Under the pieces are notes generated by a model that worked only from the letters and a program-made list of their open reading frames with translations, was not told the DNA's origin and made no database searches. 64,000 nucleotides of DNA from Epinephelus fuscoguttatus (taxonomy: Eukaryota; Chordata; Actinopteri; Perciformes; Serranidae): NCBI RefSeq assembly GCF_011397635.1, contig NC_064753.1, forward strand, positions 25,940,322 through 26,004,321, in the 5' to 3' direction. Below, piece by piece: positions 1 through 11,102 of the stretch. The position numbers were made by a program, and so were the translations under genes. The stretch's first letter is position 1, and each line of letters opens with the position of its first letter.

Positions 1-70
1 TGTGTACTGTAAATGTTCTAACAAATCTCTGCTACATTATTCACATCCTTCCCTCCATCTGTCTCTGCAG

Positions 71-3000
71 CACATGTGCTCACTTGAGAGTGAATTAGAA
101 AGCCAGATGGGAGAATTTCATGTCAAGATGAAGGGTGAGTCATTTTTTTTTTTACCACTTCCTATTTCCTCTGATCTGCATTAGCCCAGTTCTCATTTTT
201 CTTGTCCATTTTGGATGTTTCAGGCCTCGCTGGCTTTGCACGGCTCTGTGCTGGTGATCAGTACGAGGTAAGAAACACAAACACAAGCACGTAGACACAA
301 ATTGTGACCGAGTCTGTGCGCCCGATGAACTACATCCGCTGTTTTTGGCCCCATCAGGTCCTAATGCGGTATGGGCGGCAACGCTGGAGGCTGCGAGGCC
401 GCGTGGAAGTCAGCAACAAGCAGATATGGGACAGTGAAGAGTACATCTTTCTGCCACTTGTCACAGAGCTGCTGTCAATCAAGGTAATGAAATCAGCTTT
501 TAAAGGCCAAAGCCAGTGATACTTATGATAAACAAATCCCATGAAAAGATCAAAAGCCAAGTATGTGTTACTTTCCTAACCTGTCTGTGCCCACTGGTTC
601 CTACTCAAGACGTCAAGCTTTAAACAGGTCACACATCATTATTAAAAAGGCTAAACATTTACCTAAAACAGTTGGGATGTTTTCAGCAATCATAATTTAA
701 ATGGCAGTAAACAGTCCACATGATTTCAGCTGTACATTAATATTTAGTTGTTTGTTTATTGAGCCGCAGTGATGTTGTGTGTGGGACTGAGTCAATATAA
801 GCTACAGCACAATATATTTTATCAGCAGCCTGATCCTTTAACTCAGTGGTCCCCAACTGGTGGGTCGTGGTCCAAAAGTGGGTCTCGGGTCCATTCTGTA
901 TGGACCGCAAGTGACTTGCAAATGTGTCAGATTTGCAAAAAAACACAGTTTATATTTAAGTATGGTGAATTCCAGCTACTTCACAGAGACAGCAAAGTAG
1001 TTTGATGACATGACCAAATGCAAGTATGATGCTGACTGTATTAAATTGTCTAGACCTTGAACTAATGACTAAGGAGAAATCTGGGCCCCGAGGCTGGACC
1101 AGATGGGAACCACTGCTTAAACTTATTACATGCATTCTCACAAGCTTCAGCTAATTGTCAACTGTGTTAAAGGAACAATGTGTAAGATTTAGGGAGATAT
1201 AAGGGGATTTAGTGGCATCTAGTGGTGAGGATTGCAGATTGCAACCAGCTAAAACTTCTCCAGCTTAGATTTCCTTCAGTAGTCTTCGTTTAGGAGGTTT
1301 TTACTGGGAATCGAATTATCCATGGAGGTCTCTTCCTCTCCAAAAATTAAAAACTAACCATGGTGATCCCCGTAGACAAGGACCTGCTCCCTCTGTAGAT
1401 ATAAGTGGCTCGTTCTAAGGTAACGAATGATTATTTTCAGATGATTATACACTGAAGAAAACATACTAATTATATTATATTCCATTTCTGCCAGTATATC
1501 CCTCTAAAGCCTACACACTGGACCTTTAAGTTCCCATGGTCTCTGCCTGTCCTCACCTCTCTCTGCTTGCTTTGGTTGTCAAGGTGACGGAGCTGAAAAG
1601 CCTGGCTAATCATGTAGTGGTGGGCAGCGTGTCCTGTGAAATGCTCGACCTGTTCTGCCCGCTTCCCCAGACGCTTGCTGTGGATATCAACGACCTCGGG
1701 ACAGTGAAGCTGAACTTGGAGGTCACGTGGAGGTACTTTAACCTCTCATGGCCTCTTTTGTTTTTGTTATTTTACACTTTTCACATGTTTATTTAAGAGT
1801 GTTTGGCTCTGTTTCTCACTCTTTGTCCTGCTGTTTTTCAGTCCATTTGATAAGGATGACCAGACATCGTCCACCAGTACAGTTTCCAAACGGCTGCTGT
1901 CTAATCAGAGCCCTCCTGACACGCCCTCTATGCGGGAGCAGGTGTTTTATGTGAGTCACTTAACAACAATCCATCACACCTGCTCTGTTACACCACTAGT
2001 TTATAATCTGTATTAAGGGTTTGTAAACTCTTTGTCATTACTACACATACACACACTGCTAATTTATTTTACTGATGGCTGCTATTACTGTCATTTCATT
2101 GGCTTGTTCTATTTCAGCTGCTCCCCAACTGCTTTGTGTGTAGCGGTAGCACTGATGTGTGTGAGGATATTAACAGAGTACTGTGTGTTAGGACATGTGG
2201 TTGTGGGAGTGCGGTGCCTAATGCGAGGAGGATGAATGATAGCAGTAGCGGGACGTGTGACAGCAGCAGCAGCATGTATGAGCGGAGCTGTGGTCCTTGT
2301 AGCTGTTTAATAGTGGTTGAGTAGAGCTCCAATATGTCCCTCCTCTTCCTCACCTTGCTGAAGAGCATGCCTCGAGTCGGGCCCAGACAGAGCCGCTCGC
2401 TGGTGGAGGCGCTCCACGATGTCATGGTGGACAGGACGGCGTCCTTACGTTGTGAAGTCAGCCGTACAACACCCAGATTCACCTCTGTACAGTCGGTGTG
2501 TTGGGACGTAGTCGTAGATGTAGTTTGGTTGTAGTGACCAAACAGTAGAGAGATAACAGTAGAACAATAGAAAAAAACTGATCACTTTAATTTGAATCTA
2601 AACTAAAGGAACACGATCAGAGGCATTTTGTCAGCTGCAACCTGTTTATTTTATTTTTGATTGTTGATTCTAAAACAGCAACCTTTACACATTTCTTTCC
2701 TGGTTTAGATAATACTGTATATATGGAACTTTTTAAGATTCGAAACACTGTTTATAATTATTATAATTATGTTTCTTATTTTATTTATTTTAATCATTTA
2801 ATTTAATTTATCATTTTATTATTTAAATATATAAATCAAGAAAATGACAAGAAAACAACAAAAACTGATAATCATTCAGTGTGTAAAATATTACAAATAA
2901 TCACAAGTTACCCAAAGGGATAAATTAACATTGCCTACTAATTGTAATTTGTACAGAAGCTAAAATAATTAATAAAATAAAAAAGTCTGTTGATATTATG

Positions 3001-6000
3001 AGACAAGAAACAGCTAAATCCGTCCGTGCAAAGCTTCAAGTAGCCAATAATTGTTTGTTGAGAAATGATAAAAAATAAAAATACTGACTTATTTTTCTCT
3101 TTCCCCTTTTGGAGGGGAAAAAAAGTTTCATATCCCCCTGGTCTTATTTGGCCCCACATGACACCGAATCATTTAACTTTAGTTCCACCCATATTTTAGC
3201 CTTGGTTTCCCCTCGGTTTGTCAGCAGAGCTGCAACAATCAGTCGACTAGTAGTCAACCATTAAATTAATCACCAGTTAATCTGATAATCTGTTAATCTG
3301 TTTTGGTCATTCTGTAGGAAATGAAAAGTAAAAAAATGTCTGATTCAAGCTTCTCGCATGTGAATATTTGCTGGTGTCTTTACGTTTCCTTAAAATTCAG
3401 AATCAGACTCTGGTTTATGCTGTGTTCACATGGAATCAGGGAAACAGTAGATGGCAAACCAGGTACCATTTTAGTGGATGAAAGCAGTTTGGTAACATTA
3501 GTAACATTCAGCAGAGAATGCCAGCAACGGTAATGGTAGACGTCATTGCCACTGAAGTTAAAATATTATAACTTTTTGCAGTCCTCCACAATGAAATTCA
3601 CAACTGGATGTTACAAAGCTCCTGTACACAAGGCGGAACTATGGGCAATCTGGTCAATTACTGGACATTAATAGAATACTTTTTAAAAATTTTTTAACAT
3701 TTGATTGATTGATTTTTTTTTTTTAAGTAATTCAAGGTCATCATTGCAACATGTCGTCATGCATGTTTAGTTTCACTGTTCTGCCAGTCGGACTGATTGT
3801 TTTTCTGGTGCCATCCAGAGGTGTTGTTTATTTTGTGTCTACCGTCTCCCCAAATACAGGTGAACACAGCATTACTGCCCAGTAGGTTCTCACATACAGT
3901 GAAATTGCTTTGGTGTATTGGTGCATAACATAAACATAATTAAGGAAAATAAAATAAAAAATAAGAGCAAGTGTTGCAAAAATTAGGAAATATAAATATA
4001 GAATAAAGTGAACTTAAAATTATGAAAAAATACTATCAAAGAATATGTACAGTACATGTGAATTAAAACAAAATAACTGCAGTGTTCAGAAGTAAATGAC
4101 AGTAAACTGAATATCTATGAGTTGTGGACAAACTACACTTGAGGACATCATCTTTGGCTGAGCAACATATTTTCAGCGTTTTCTAACATACCAAACAACT
4201 GATTAATTAATTCGAGAAAATAATCAGCAGATTACTCACCACTGAAAATAATGGCCCTATTTCTCAGTTGTATTTATCGTGTGCTTATTATTTTTTGATT
4301 TGATGACCCACATGTACACAGAACCTGTAATCTGTCTGTCTGTAGACGTAACAGTGATAATATAGTCTCGTTAATGTTCTCTGTGTCTCATCTGTTGTCT
4401 CTCTGTGTCTTGTTCCCCATCTAGTCTCTGCTGAAGCGTCAAGGAGAAATGGAGAACGGGACCGTGTGGTCCAACTCCTCCGAGTCCTCCGACGACTCCT
4501 CCAGTCCGGCCTTGGCTCACCACGCTCAGAGGCTGACGGCCTCCAACATGCTGCAAACCACTCTCACCAATCAGCTGTCGCTCTCGCAGCACAAGTCCAG
4601 CGCATCGACGCCGTCGCTCTCATCCAACCAGGAGGAGGATGAGACAGAAGCCGGGGAGGTTTTCTCTCAGTCGGACGCCGTGCCCAACGGCCATCTGCAG
4701 ACTTCCTGCTCTCATACACCAGACTGTACTGTGACTGACAGAGCGTCTGTCAAATCAGCCGAGCTCTCCGAAACCTCAGGAGACCTGAGCTGCTCATGCC
4801 CTGACGTTTCCTCTGTGCCTCCTGTGTCGCAGACAGAGACACAGGACATATCTGAAAGTGGCGTCCCACAGGTGCGTATTTCAGCGGAGGAGGTAAAAGA
4901 GGAAGCGTCTGAGGACTCGTCAGTACAGGCTGGACAGTCTGAAGTAGAAACAGAGGTCAGCACCACTGAAGCAGCAGAGGGACACCAGGTAGAAGCCACA
5001 GAGAAACACAGTCAACCACTTCAGTCCATCCAGGAGTCAAAACAACCGCAGGACGCTCTGACGGTGAGCTTCACTCACTTCTCTGTCTTTGTAAAGTCTA
5101 ATATGTTGACGTTCATATTGAAACATCCTGCATTTGTCTTCTACACAGGCCCCTTTTCCCACTTCTTCTAGTTTCACTTTGGAGGTCGAGACAGCACTTG
5201 AAAGTTTTGACTTTCTCAACTGCTCTGACCTTGAGGAAGATGAGGAGGAAGAGGAACAACAGGAACAACAGGAAGATGAAGTAAAGAAGAAGGAGGAGGA
5301 GGAGGAGGATGATGATGGGCAACATGAAGAGAACCAAAACAAAGAGGAGGAAGAGACAGTGGCGGAAGAGACAGTGGTGGAAGAGAAAGTGGCGGAGAAG
5401 AAAGTGGTAGAAGAGAAAGTGGAGGAGGAAAAAGTGGTGGAAGAGAAAGTGGAGGAGGAGAAGGTGGAAGAAGAAGAAAAGGATGAAGAGAACTTTTACT
5501 CTGGAGGAAGGTCAGTATTACTGGTCATTGTTGAGCTCTGAATGGTCGTCAGTGCCTTTTGTGCTTCATATGAACAAATGTTTTGTTATTTCCACTCACA
5601 TGACGGATTAACTTAACAAAACTTTCTGTACAAACAGGAAAACCTCCCATTATTCTGATTTGGTCATTTTCACACATTACTGCGCACTCCACACTGCAGT
5701 CACACCACTGAAAAGCCTTATTGTAGTGAGTCGTTGACAAATGAAACCATACCAGCTCTTTCAAAATTAGCAGAGTCAACTATATTAGTGCTAAAATGTA
5801 TTTTTATTTAGATGTGACTGCTAGTGATGGAGGCTTCGTGGTCTCTGAGAGATAATATAGCTCGGCTGTTTGTATTAACGATCTGAATGACATGATGTTG
5901 ACGCTGCAATAGATCACATGAAGAAATCTCATGGTTTCTTACACGACTTAAAGCTGTAGTTGGTAACTTATAAAGAATAACTTCTGTCATATTTGGTGAA

Positions 6001-8619
6001 ATGAGTCAGATAATCTTTGGGGAAAAAAATCATACTCCTCTGCCTACTCTATTGCCTTGTAGCACTTCTCATGGCTTTATCACACATGAACGAATACAAC
6101 CAATCCAAGGCAAGGAGACTCAAATGTAGCTGTCAATTACTGCCCGTGAACTGCGGTCACACTCTAAGTAGGCAGCGCTAATCAAATATAAATCAAGATT
6201 TTGTAACTGCACTGCCTGTTTCTCACCTCAAATGTTGTCGGGAACATATTTTGGTGTACTGTTTGGCTGTAAAATGAGAAAATTTGTGACCAGGGGGCCA
6301 ATTTGAAAACAGTTAAACAGTACCAAGCACTGCCCATTAGCTGGAAAAACTCTCATGTTACAACTAAACAGTACACTAAAATACGTTTCTGAAAACATTT
6401 AAGGTAAGAAATAGGCAATGCTCCAGAATAATCTTGATTCATATTTGATCAGTGCTGCCTAGTTCGACAGTTTGATGGCAGTTCACAAGCAGTGGTTGAC
6501 ATGATTGAGCTCTGATTGGTTGTATTTGGTGTGCCACGGTAGATTCTAGCAAATGCCATTAGAAGCAGTAGGATGGGATGAGGGCATGGATTTTCTCACA
6601 GACTGTCTCATGTACTTCTTTCAGAATATAGAAGCAGTTTCAGCATTTAGGTTATTTTCATAAAAGTTACCAGCTGTAGCTTTAAACCTCAATGATCAAC
6701 GTAACCTCAATCATTTGTTTATCAGGGACAACAAAAATGTGATTGCAAAACTTCCAAACATATCAAAATGATGTTCAATTCATCTGAATGTTTCCTTATA
6801 AACATGGAGTCTTGGGAGTAAATATTTAACCCAGTATACCTATGCATGTATGTTCTACATGTATGTATGGATGGATGTTAAGAGGTTTTAGCTTAAGTGT
6901 TTACATCTGACGCACCATGTATGTAACTGTTGCTCTACTTTTTGTGACACTCTGCAGTGATGATGAGGAGGCAGATGGTCTACAGATCCTTATGGAGGCC
7001 CCGGAAGGTTTCAGAAACTCAGATGAAGATAGATTCTCTGAATCTCAGGTAATCAAAGTATCCGATTGTTTTTTTTGTTGTTGTTGTTGTTTTTTTTAAG
7101 GCAGCAGTTATGTGAGTGTGTGTATTCTCCTGAAGCATGGAAGTCGGCTAATGTTCTACCTTTCCATAAATGACCTATACCGACAACTGTCCTGTCTCAA
7201 AACGGTCTTGTCTGTCTAAAGCCCTTGAATCATCGTGCTGAAGTCTGTTTTACACTGCTGGTATATTACAGCTGATAGGACACTGATAGACAGTTGATTA
7301 GTCTATTGGCCGCACAGTGGTGCAGTGGTTAGCATTGTTGCCTCACAGCAAGAGGGTTCCTGGTTTCGAACCCAGGGTAGGAGGAGACCTTCTGTATGGA
7401 GTTTGCATGTTCTCCCCGTGTCAGCGTGGGTTTTCTCCAGGTTCTTCAGCTTCCTCCCACAGTCCAAAGACATGCAGCTTAATCAATGACTCTAAATTGG
7501 CTGTCTCTATGCGTCGGCCCTGTGATAGTCTGGTGACCTGTCCAGGGTGTACCCTGCCTCTCAGCCAGTGTCAGCTGGGATAGGCTCCAGCCCCCACTAC
7601 ACAAGCACTCGCCTCTAGCCTCAATTGAAGCAACAGTGTTGCTTTTTACTGTGATACCTTTCAGTATTCTTCAAGGGCAAAAGTGGGCTGCATGCCATCA
7701 GTCAATTTTAAGTGTCAGATGATGCACTGGACACGTCACTTGACTTGTTTTATGTGAGCACACACAGAGTCTGAAGCAGAAAACCTGGGTTAACAGAGAC
7801 AGTCAATAACCACCTTCGTGATACCTGTTATGTCTGACTGAGGCTTTAGGGTTTGTCGAGCCAGCTCAGAAGGAGGGAAAAGTCTCTGTGGTACAGCCCC
7901 CAGCACTTGTTTTGAATTATAAAGGACTTCTTCAAAAGTTGCTCTTGTATTTGACATCACTGATTCGCTGGAGAGGTGGAACACGTAACAAACGCACACA
8001 GGACTGGTTAGTGCTGCAGATTCCTAGAACTAACACTGATTTGGGACAGACTTTTAGATTCTTTGCACTGTACACTTGGAACAAACTGCATTGTACCTCG
8101 AAGCTCCAGACTGATTTTAACTGACTTTTAACTTATTTTGATAGACTTATTATTGTGTTGTATTACTTTTAATTGATGGATTGTTTTTTTTAAAATATTT
8201 TGTGTTATTGTATTTACTACAATTGATATTGTACATTTATGTCTTTTATTTATGTACTCAGGTCTGTCTTGAAAATGAGATCTCAATCTAAGTGGGACTT
8301 ACCTGATTAAATAAGGTTTATTATGTTGCCTAAATTGGTGTTAATATAAATTAAAAATATTTTCAAAAGGAGTCCAGCGTGGAGGACGGGCAGGATGTGT
8401 GTCAGATGGAGCTGGCCGATGAGAAGGAGGAGCACAGCGAGGAAAAGGGAGACGAACCACAAGGTGAGAGGAGTTTTCATTCATGTGACCACAGAACTGC
8501 AGGCGTGATGAGATTTGACGCTAATTTTCCCTGTTTTTGATCTTTCAGGAGAGGACACATCACAAGCTCAGGAGGAGCGTCCCTCTACTCCCACCCACTT
8601 GGCCACTACTGTCTTCTAA
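71..8619 (+). CDS. RIPOR (FAM65) family Rho-interacting cell polarization regulator, 3' part, short C-terminus
   Basis: Ten exons join in phase: 71-134, 224-267, 358-483, 1584-1732, 1842-1950, 4425-5063, 5149-5510, 6958-7048, 8370-8463, 8549-8619. They give 582 residues and a stop; the gene start is off the left edge. Diagnostic blocks are [81 protein letters not shown] and [12 protein letters not shown], all typical of RIPOR1/2/3. These proteins bind RhoA/RhoC-type GTPases and steer cell polarity, and RIPOR2 also works in hair cells. The first visible exons encode the end of the N-terminal helical region. A Ser/Thr/Glu-rich, probably disordered tail follows, with an E/K/V repeat at 5340-5490. 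The family's C-terminal armadillo-like region is absent: the protein ends in ATTVF. I cannot assign the paralogue. Splice phases and motifs make the family call firm. Confidence 0.9.
844..1115. mobile_element. Non-autonomous hAT-like element (MITE)
   Basis: The 272-bp unit starts CAGTGGTCCCCAACTGG and ends with its near inverse, CCAGATGGGAACCACTG. The flanking 8-mers CTTTAACT and CTTAAACT match at 7 of 8 bases, which fits the 8-bp target duplication of hAT elements. It lies in a RIPOR intron and has no transposase. A related copy begins near 45615. Confidence 0.7.
1167..1529. mobile_element. MITE with TTAAAGG-type ends, copy 1
   Basis: The left end TTAAAGGAACAATGTGTAAG is the inverse of the right end near 1506-1529 (CACACTGGACCTTTAA). 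The inside carries the phrase GTGGCATCTAGTGGTGAGG, seen again in other copies at 13910-14253 (reverse orientation) and 43397-43440. No coding frame. It lies in the RIPOR intron before exon 1584-1732. Confidence 0.7.
3418..3871. mobile_element. Non-autonomous DNA element with TTA target duplication, copy 1
   Basis: The 454-bp unit begins TGCTGTGTTCACATGG and ends GGTGAACACAGCA, so the termini are inverted repeats. TTA lies on both sides (3415-3417 and 3872-3874), which is the target preference of PIF/Harbinger elements. A sister copy with the same ends and inner order is at 46086-46490. No protein is encoded. It sits in the large RIPOR intron between exons 1842-1950 and 4425-5063. Confidence 0.65.
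5225..5500 (+). repeat. Coding acidic repeat (E-rich, then [12 protein letters not shown]-like units) in the RIPOR gene
   Basis: Purine-rich GAG/GAA/GTG DNA encodes a run of Glu and Asp followed by imperfect units such as [13 protein letters not shown]. The units differ by single codons, as in a coding minisatellite that grows and shrinks by slippage. The segment probably forms a charged, extended or single-helix linker. Its opposite strand is an open Ser-rich frame only because of the base composition. Confidence 0.85.
5948..6685. mobile_element. Foldback-type MITE with long inverted arms
   Basis: The ends TTAAAGCTGTAGTTGGTAAC and the inverse of 6664-6685 (TTAAAGCTACAGCTGGTAAC) match at all but two bases. 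The similarity runs on inward. AGGCAGCGCTAATCAAATAT near 6170 is matched in reverse near 6445-6465, and ATACAACCAATC near 6096 is matched by GATTGGTTGTAT near 6515. Each arm is about 340 bp with a short middle, so a single strand could fold into a long hairpin. No coding potential. It is intronic in the RIPOR gene. Confidence 0.7.
7308..7600 (+). repeat. Dispersed SINE-like repeat with pol III box-like motifs
   Basis: The unit starts GGCCGCACAGTGGTGCAGTG. It has TGGTTAGCA and GGTTTCGAACCC, resembling the A and B boxes of a tRNA-type promoter, and finishes near GGGATAGGCTCCAGCCCCC. This wording is very common in fish genomes. I am sure it is a dispersed repeat, less sure of its class. Confidence 0.6.
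7900..8335 (+). mobile_element. LINE 3' end fragment
   Basis: A degraded frame gives [13 protein letters not shown] and [13 protein letters not shown], which resemble the C-terminal end of fish non-LTR retrotransposon ORF2 (R-G-T-R-N ... F-x-x-x-A-x-x-x-W-N-x-L). It is followed by GTCTTGAAAATGAGATCTCA and GATTAAATAAGG, the usual tail. It is 5'-truncated and lies in the RIPOR intron just before exon 8370-8463. Confidence 0.6.
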
Positions 8620-11102
8620 TGAGACCAGTGGCACCATACTTAAAATCATTTCTCCCACTCTGCCATCCACTCATGCCATCCCCCTCGCACACCGCGGCAT
8701 CGGAGGCCTTGAGGATGTTCCACTTACTGCTCAGACAAACAAGCTCTCCCATTAACGGCAGAGTTTGTGCACATATTTGCCTTGTTCTGACCAAGAACGA
8801 TAAACCTCGAGGTTTCCGCACCTCAGTCGTGACTGAAAGCCCCCCTTCCCTCATTCTTTCAACACACACTCCACCATCACGTTGCCTGGGTTTAAGTGGG
8901 TCACTACTTAGTTTACACTCTCATAAACTGTTCCGGTCATGTGAAAACTCAGTGTCCAAAACATTTCAGGAACAGCTAAAAGCGGCCTTGTTTTGGCTTT
9001 ATTACAGTGCATTTTTTTTAAGTAATCTAATAATTTTTAAATGGTTTTATAAGTTTGAGTTGATGGATTTCTTCAGTCTACAGAGAAGCATACAATCACT
9101 AACTGAGTTCTCAAAACTACCAGTATTTGTGGATATATATATAAAAAAACTATCAAGGTTATGTTTTTCAGTGTTAAATCAGTGTACAGCCCAGAGCTCT
9201 TTTCTCTGTCCGTGAGAGAGGAAAAAAGACTGAGCATGTGATGTTTGTCTGAAGATTTTCATCGACGTGCTGTGGATATGAAGTCATTCCCAAACCAGGA
9301 ATGTACCCTGAAAACCAACAGGATCTTTTCATTTTAGGCATTAGAGACAGTTAATTACTCAGAAATACACATGGAGTGCAGAAGTTACAACGCAACACCA
9401 GGAACATTAGTATTATTAGGACTGAGCAAACATTTAAGGAGTCTCGAGTGTCTCCTCAAAGCTCATTTTGGTCCGACATGAAAACAATCTGCAGTGTAAA
9501 ACTATATTTAAACCTGCATGTGTAGCTGCCTCACACTGCCAGCATGTCTGTATAAAAAGCTCAACTGATCAGTTTTAAGTGTGTAAGCTAGGCTTCAGTG
9601 CAAGGAAGCCATCGGGTCTGTAGCTGTGTACAAAAACCGCCTCACGGGGGCGCTATAGTCTCTCAGCGTCATGCTTTATGTTGTTCTACAAAAGCCTCGT
9701 CATTCAGAAAGTGCCTCAAGTGACAGAGATGTAAGGTTTTAAAATGCCACGACAGGAGAGATCAGGCAAAAGATAACAGTGTTTATTTTCTGAATTACTT
9801 TAAGAGTGTGCACAATAAGAGATATTTACTGTTTCATATAAAGAATTGTATATGTCTTGAAATGTTAAAATGTTTATGTTCAGAAATGTTTAAACTTTAT
9901 AAAGGTTTCTTTAAAATGAACACGGCTTTTGTTGGATTGAATGAATCAGCATTTGTGACCTGTATCAGGGTGGCAGACACTTTAATTTGCTTTTTTGAGA
10001 TCATTTTTAATTAAATTTAAGACTCATTTTTGGGCAAATCTTTTTCCTATTCAAGCACAACAGGTATGTATAAAGGTAAGCAATAGTGAGTTGGGTTAAT
10101 CTACATTTTGGCAACAGGTGATAGGTATAAGATAAAAAGGCAGAATTAGGTTAAGGTATGTTTAAAGATTCATAGCATAAAGAATGTGGACTTTGAATCA
10201 GAAGAACTAATTTTCACAATGATAAATTAAAAGGGCTAAAATTAGATAAAATGTTTTTAGCACAAATTAAAATTTAGTGACTTTTAAGGCCTAAAATTTA
10301 TTAAAATTGAATTTAAGTCTTTTTAAGGACCTGCAGACATCCTGTGTAATTAGGACTGTAAAGACTTAAGCACAAAACATCACAACAACAAGAGTGCAAA
10401 AACCATTTCCTCAAAATTGATTTATTTATATACACCTCTTAAACTGAAGATTGATTCTTATGAGCATAAATTAATGATGGGGTGTTTTGTCTGACAGTTA
10501 AAGGACACTAAGGCAGCATTTAAAAAAAATAATGCTTTTTATCCAAGAAAATAAACTATGCTTACAAGTAAGTATGTACTGTATGTGTTTAGGAAATGTT
10601 GCCCTTGTAACACTAAAAACACCATGCAGTCAATGTGAGAAACTACAACAGCACCACAAATTGTTAAAATAATGCTCCCCATAAAGATCCATTAACGGAA
10701 CATGAGTGTCATTTGAACACAGTGAAGACATTTGCTTTCAGTGCATTAAAACATCACATAAAATACAGCAATGATAAAAACAAATTAAAAATCTTCCAGA
10801 GTTTTGTCTTTTAGTTCCATTTCTCTAGGAAAAAAAAAACATCATCTGAATATTATTATCACACAGAAAACACAAGGTTTCAATGTAACTAACAATAAAC
10901 CTAGTCTGATGTTTAGGTTCAGGTCACTTTCACTGGAGATCAGAGGCATATTTATCCCTCACTTTCCAAAGTCCTGTCACTTTCCTGAACTATATGTGTA
11001 ATGAATAAAATCTGTCAGTATTTAATGTAAGAGAGGAGCTGCAGCAGTAAATGTGAAATGTAAAATAACAATATCTTAACGGCGTCTTTCACGTGTCCTC
11101 AC
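8620..11102. other. Convergent 3' region of the RIPOR gene and vrk3
   Basis: No coding exon is visible on either strand. The + strand after the RIPOR stop is presumably 3' UTR; an AATAAA lies near 10549. For vrk3 (- strand) a TTTATT at 10421-10426 reads AATAAA on its own strand. If both signals are used, the two transcripts overlap tail to tail by roughly 130 bases or more. A 198-codon open frame at 8619-9215 has no recognisable domain and is taken as chance. Confidence 0.5.

Noticed and set aside
5037-5342. Open frames of 101 and 74 codons on the - strand, rich in Ser, Cys, Phe and Leu
   Set aside because: They are the reverse of the GAG/GAA repeat in the RIPOR exon; composition alone keeps them open.
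8619-9215. 198-codon + strand open frame directly after the RIPOR stop
   Set aside because: No recognisable domain and ordinary 3' UTR position; it starts with the ATG overlapping the stop codon region.
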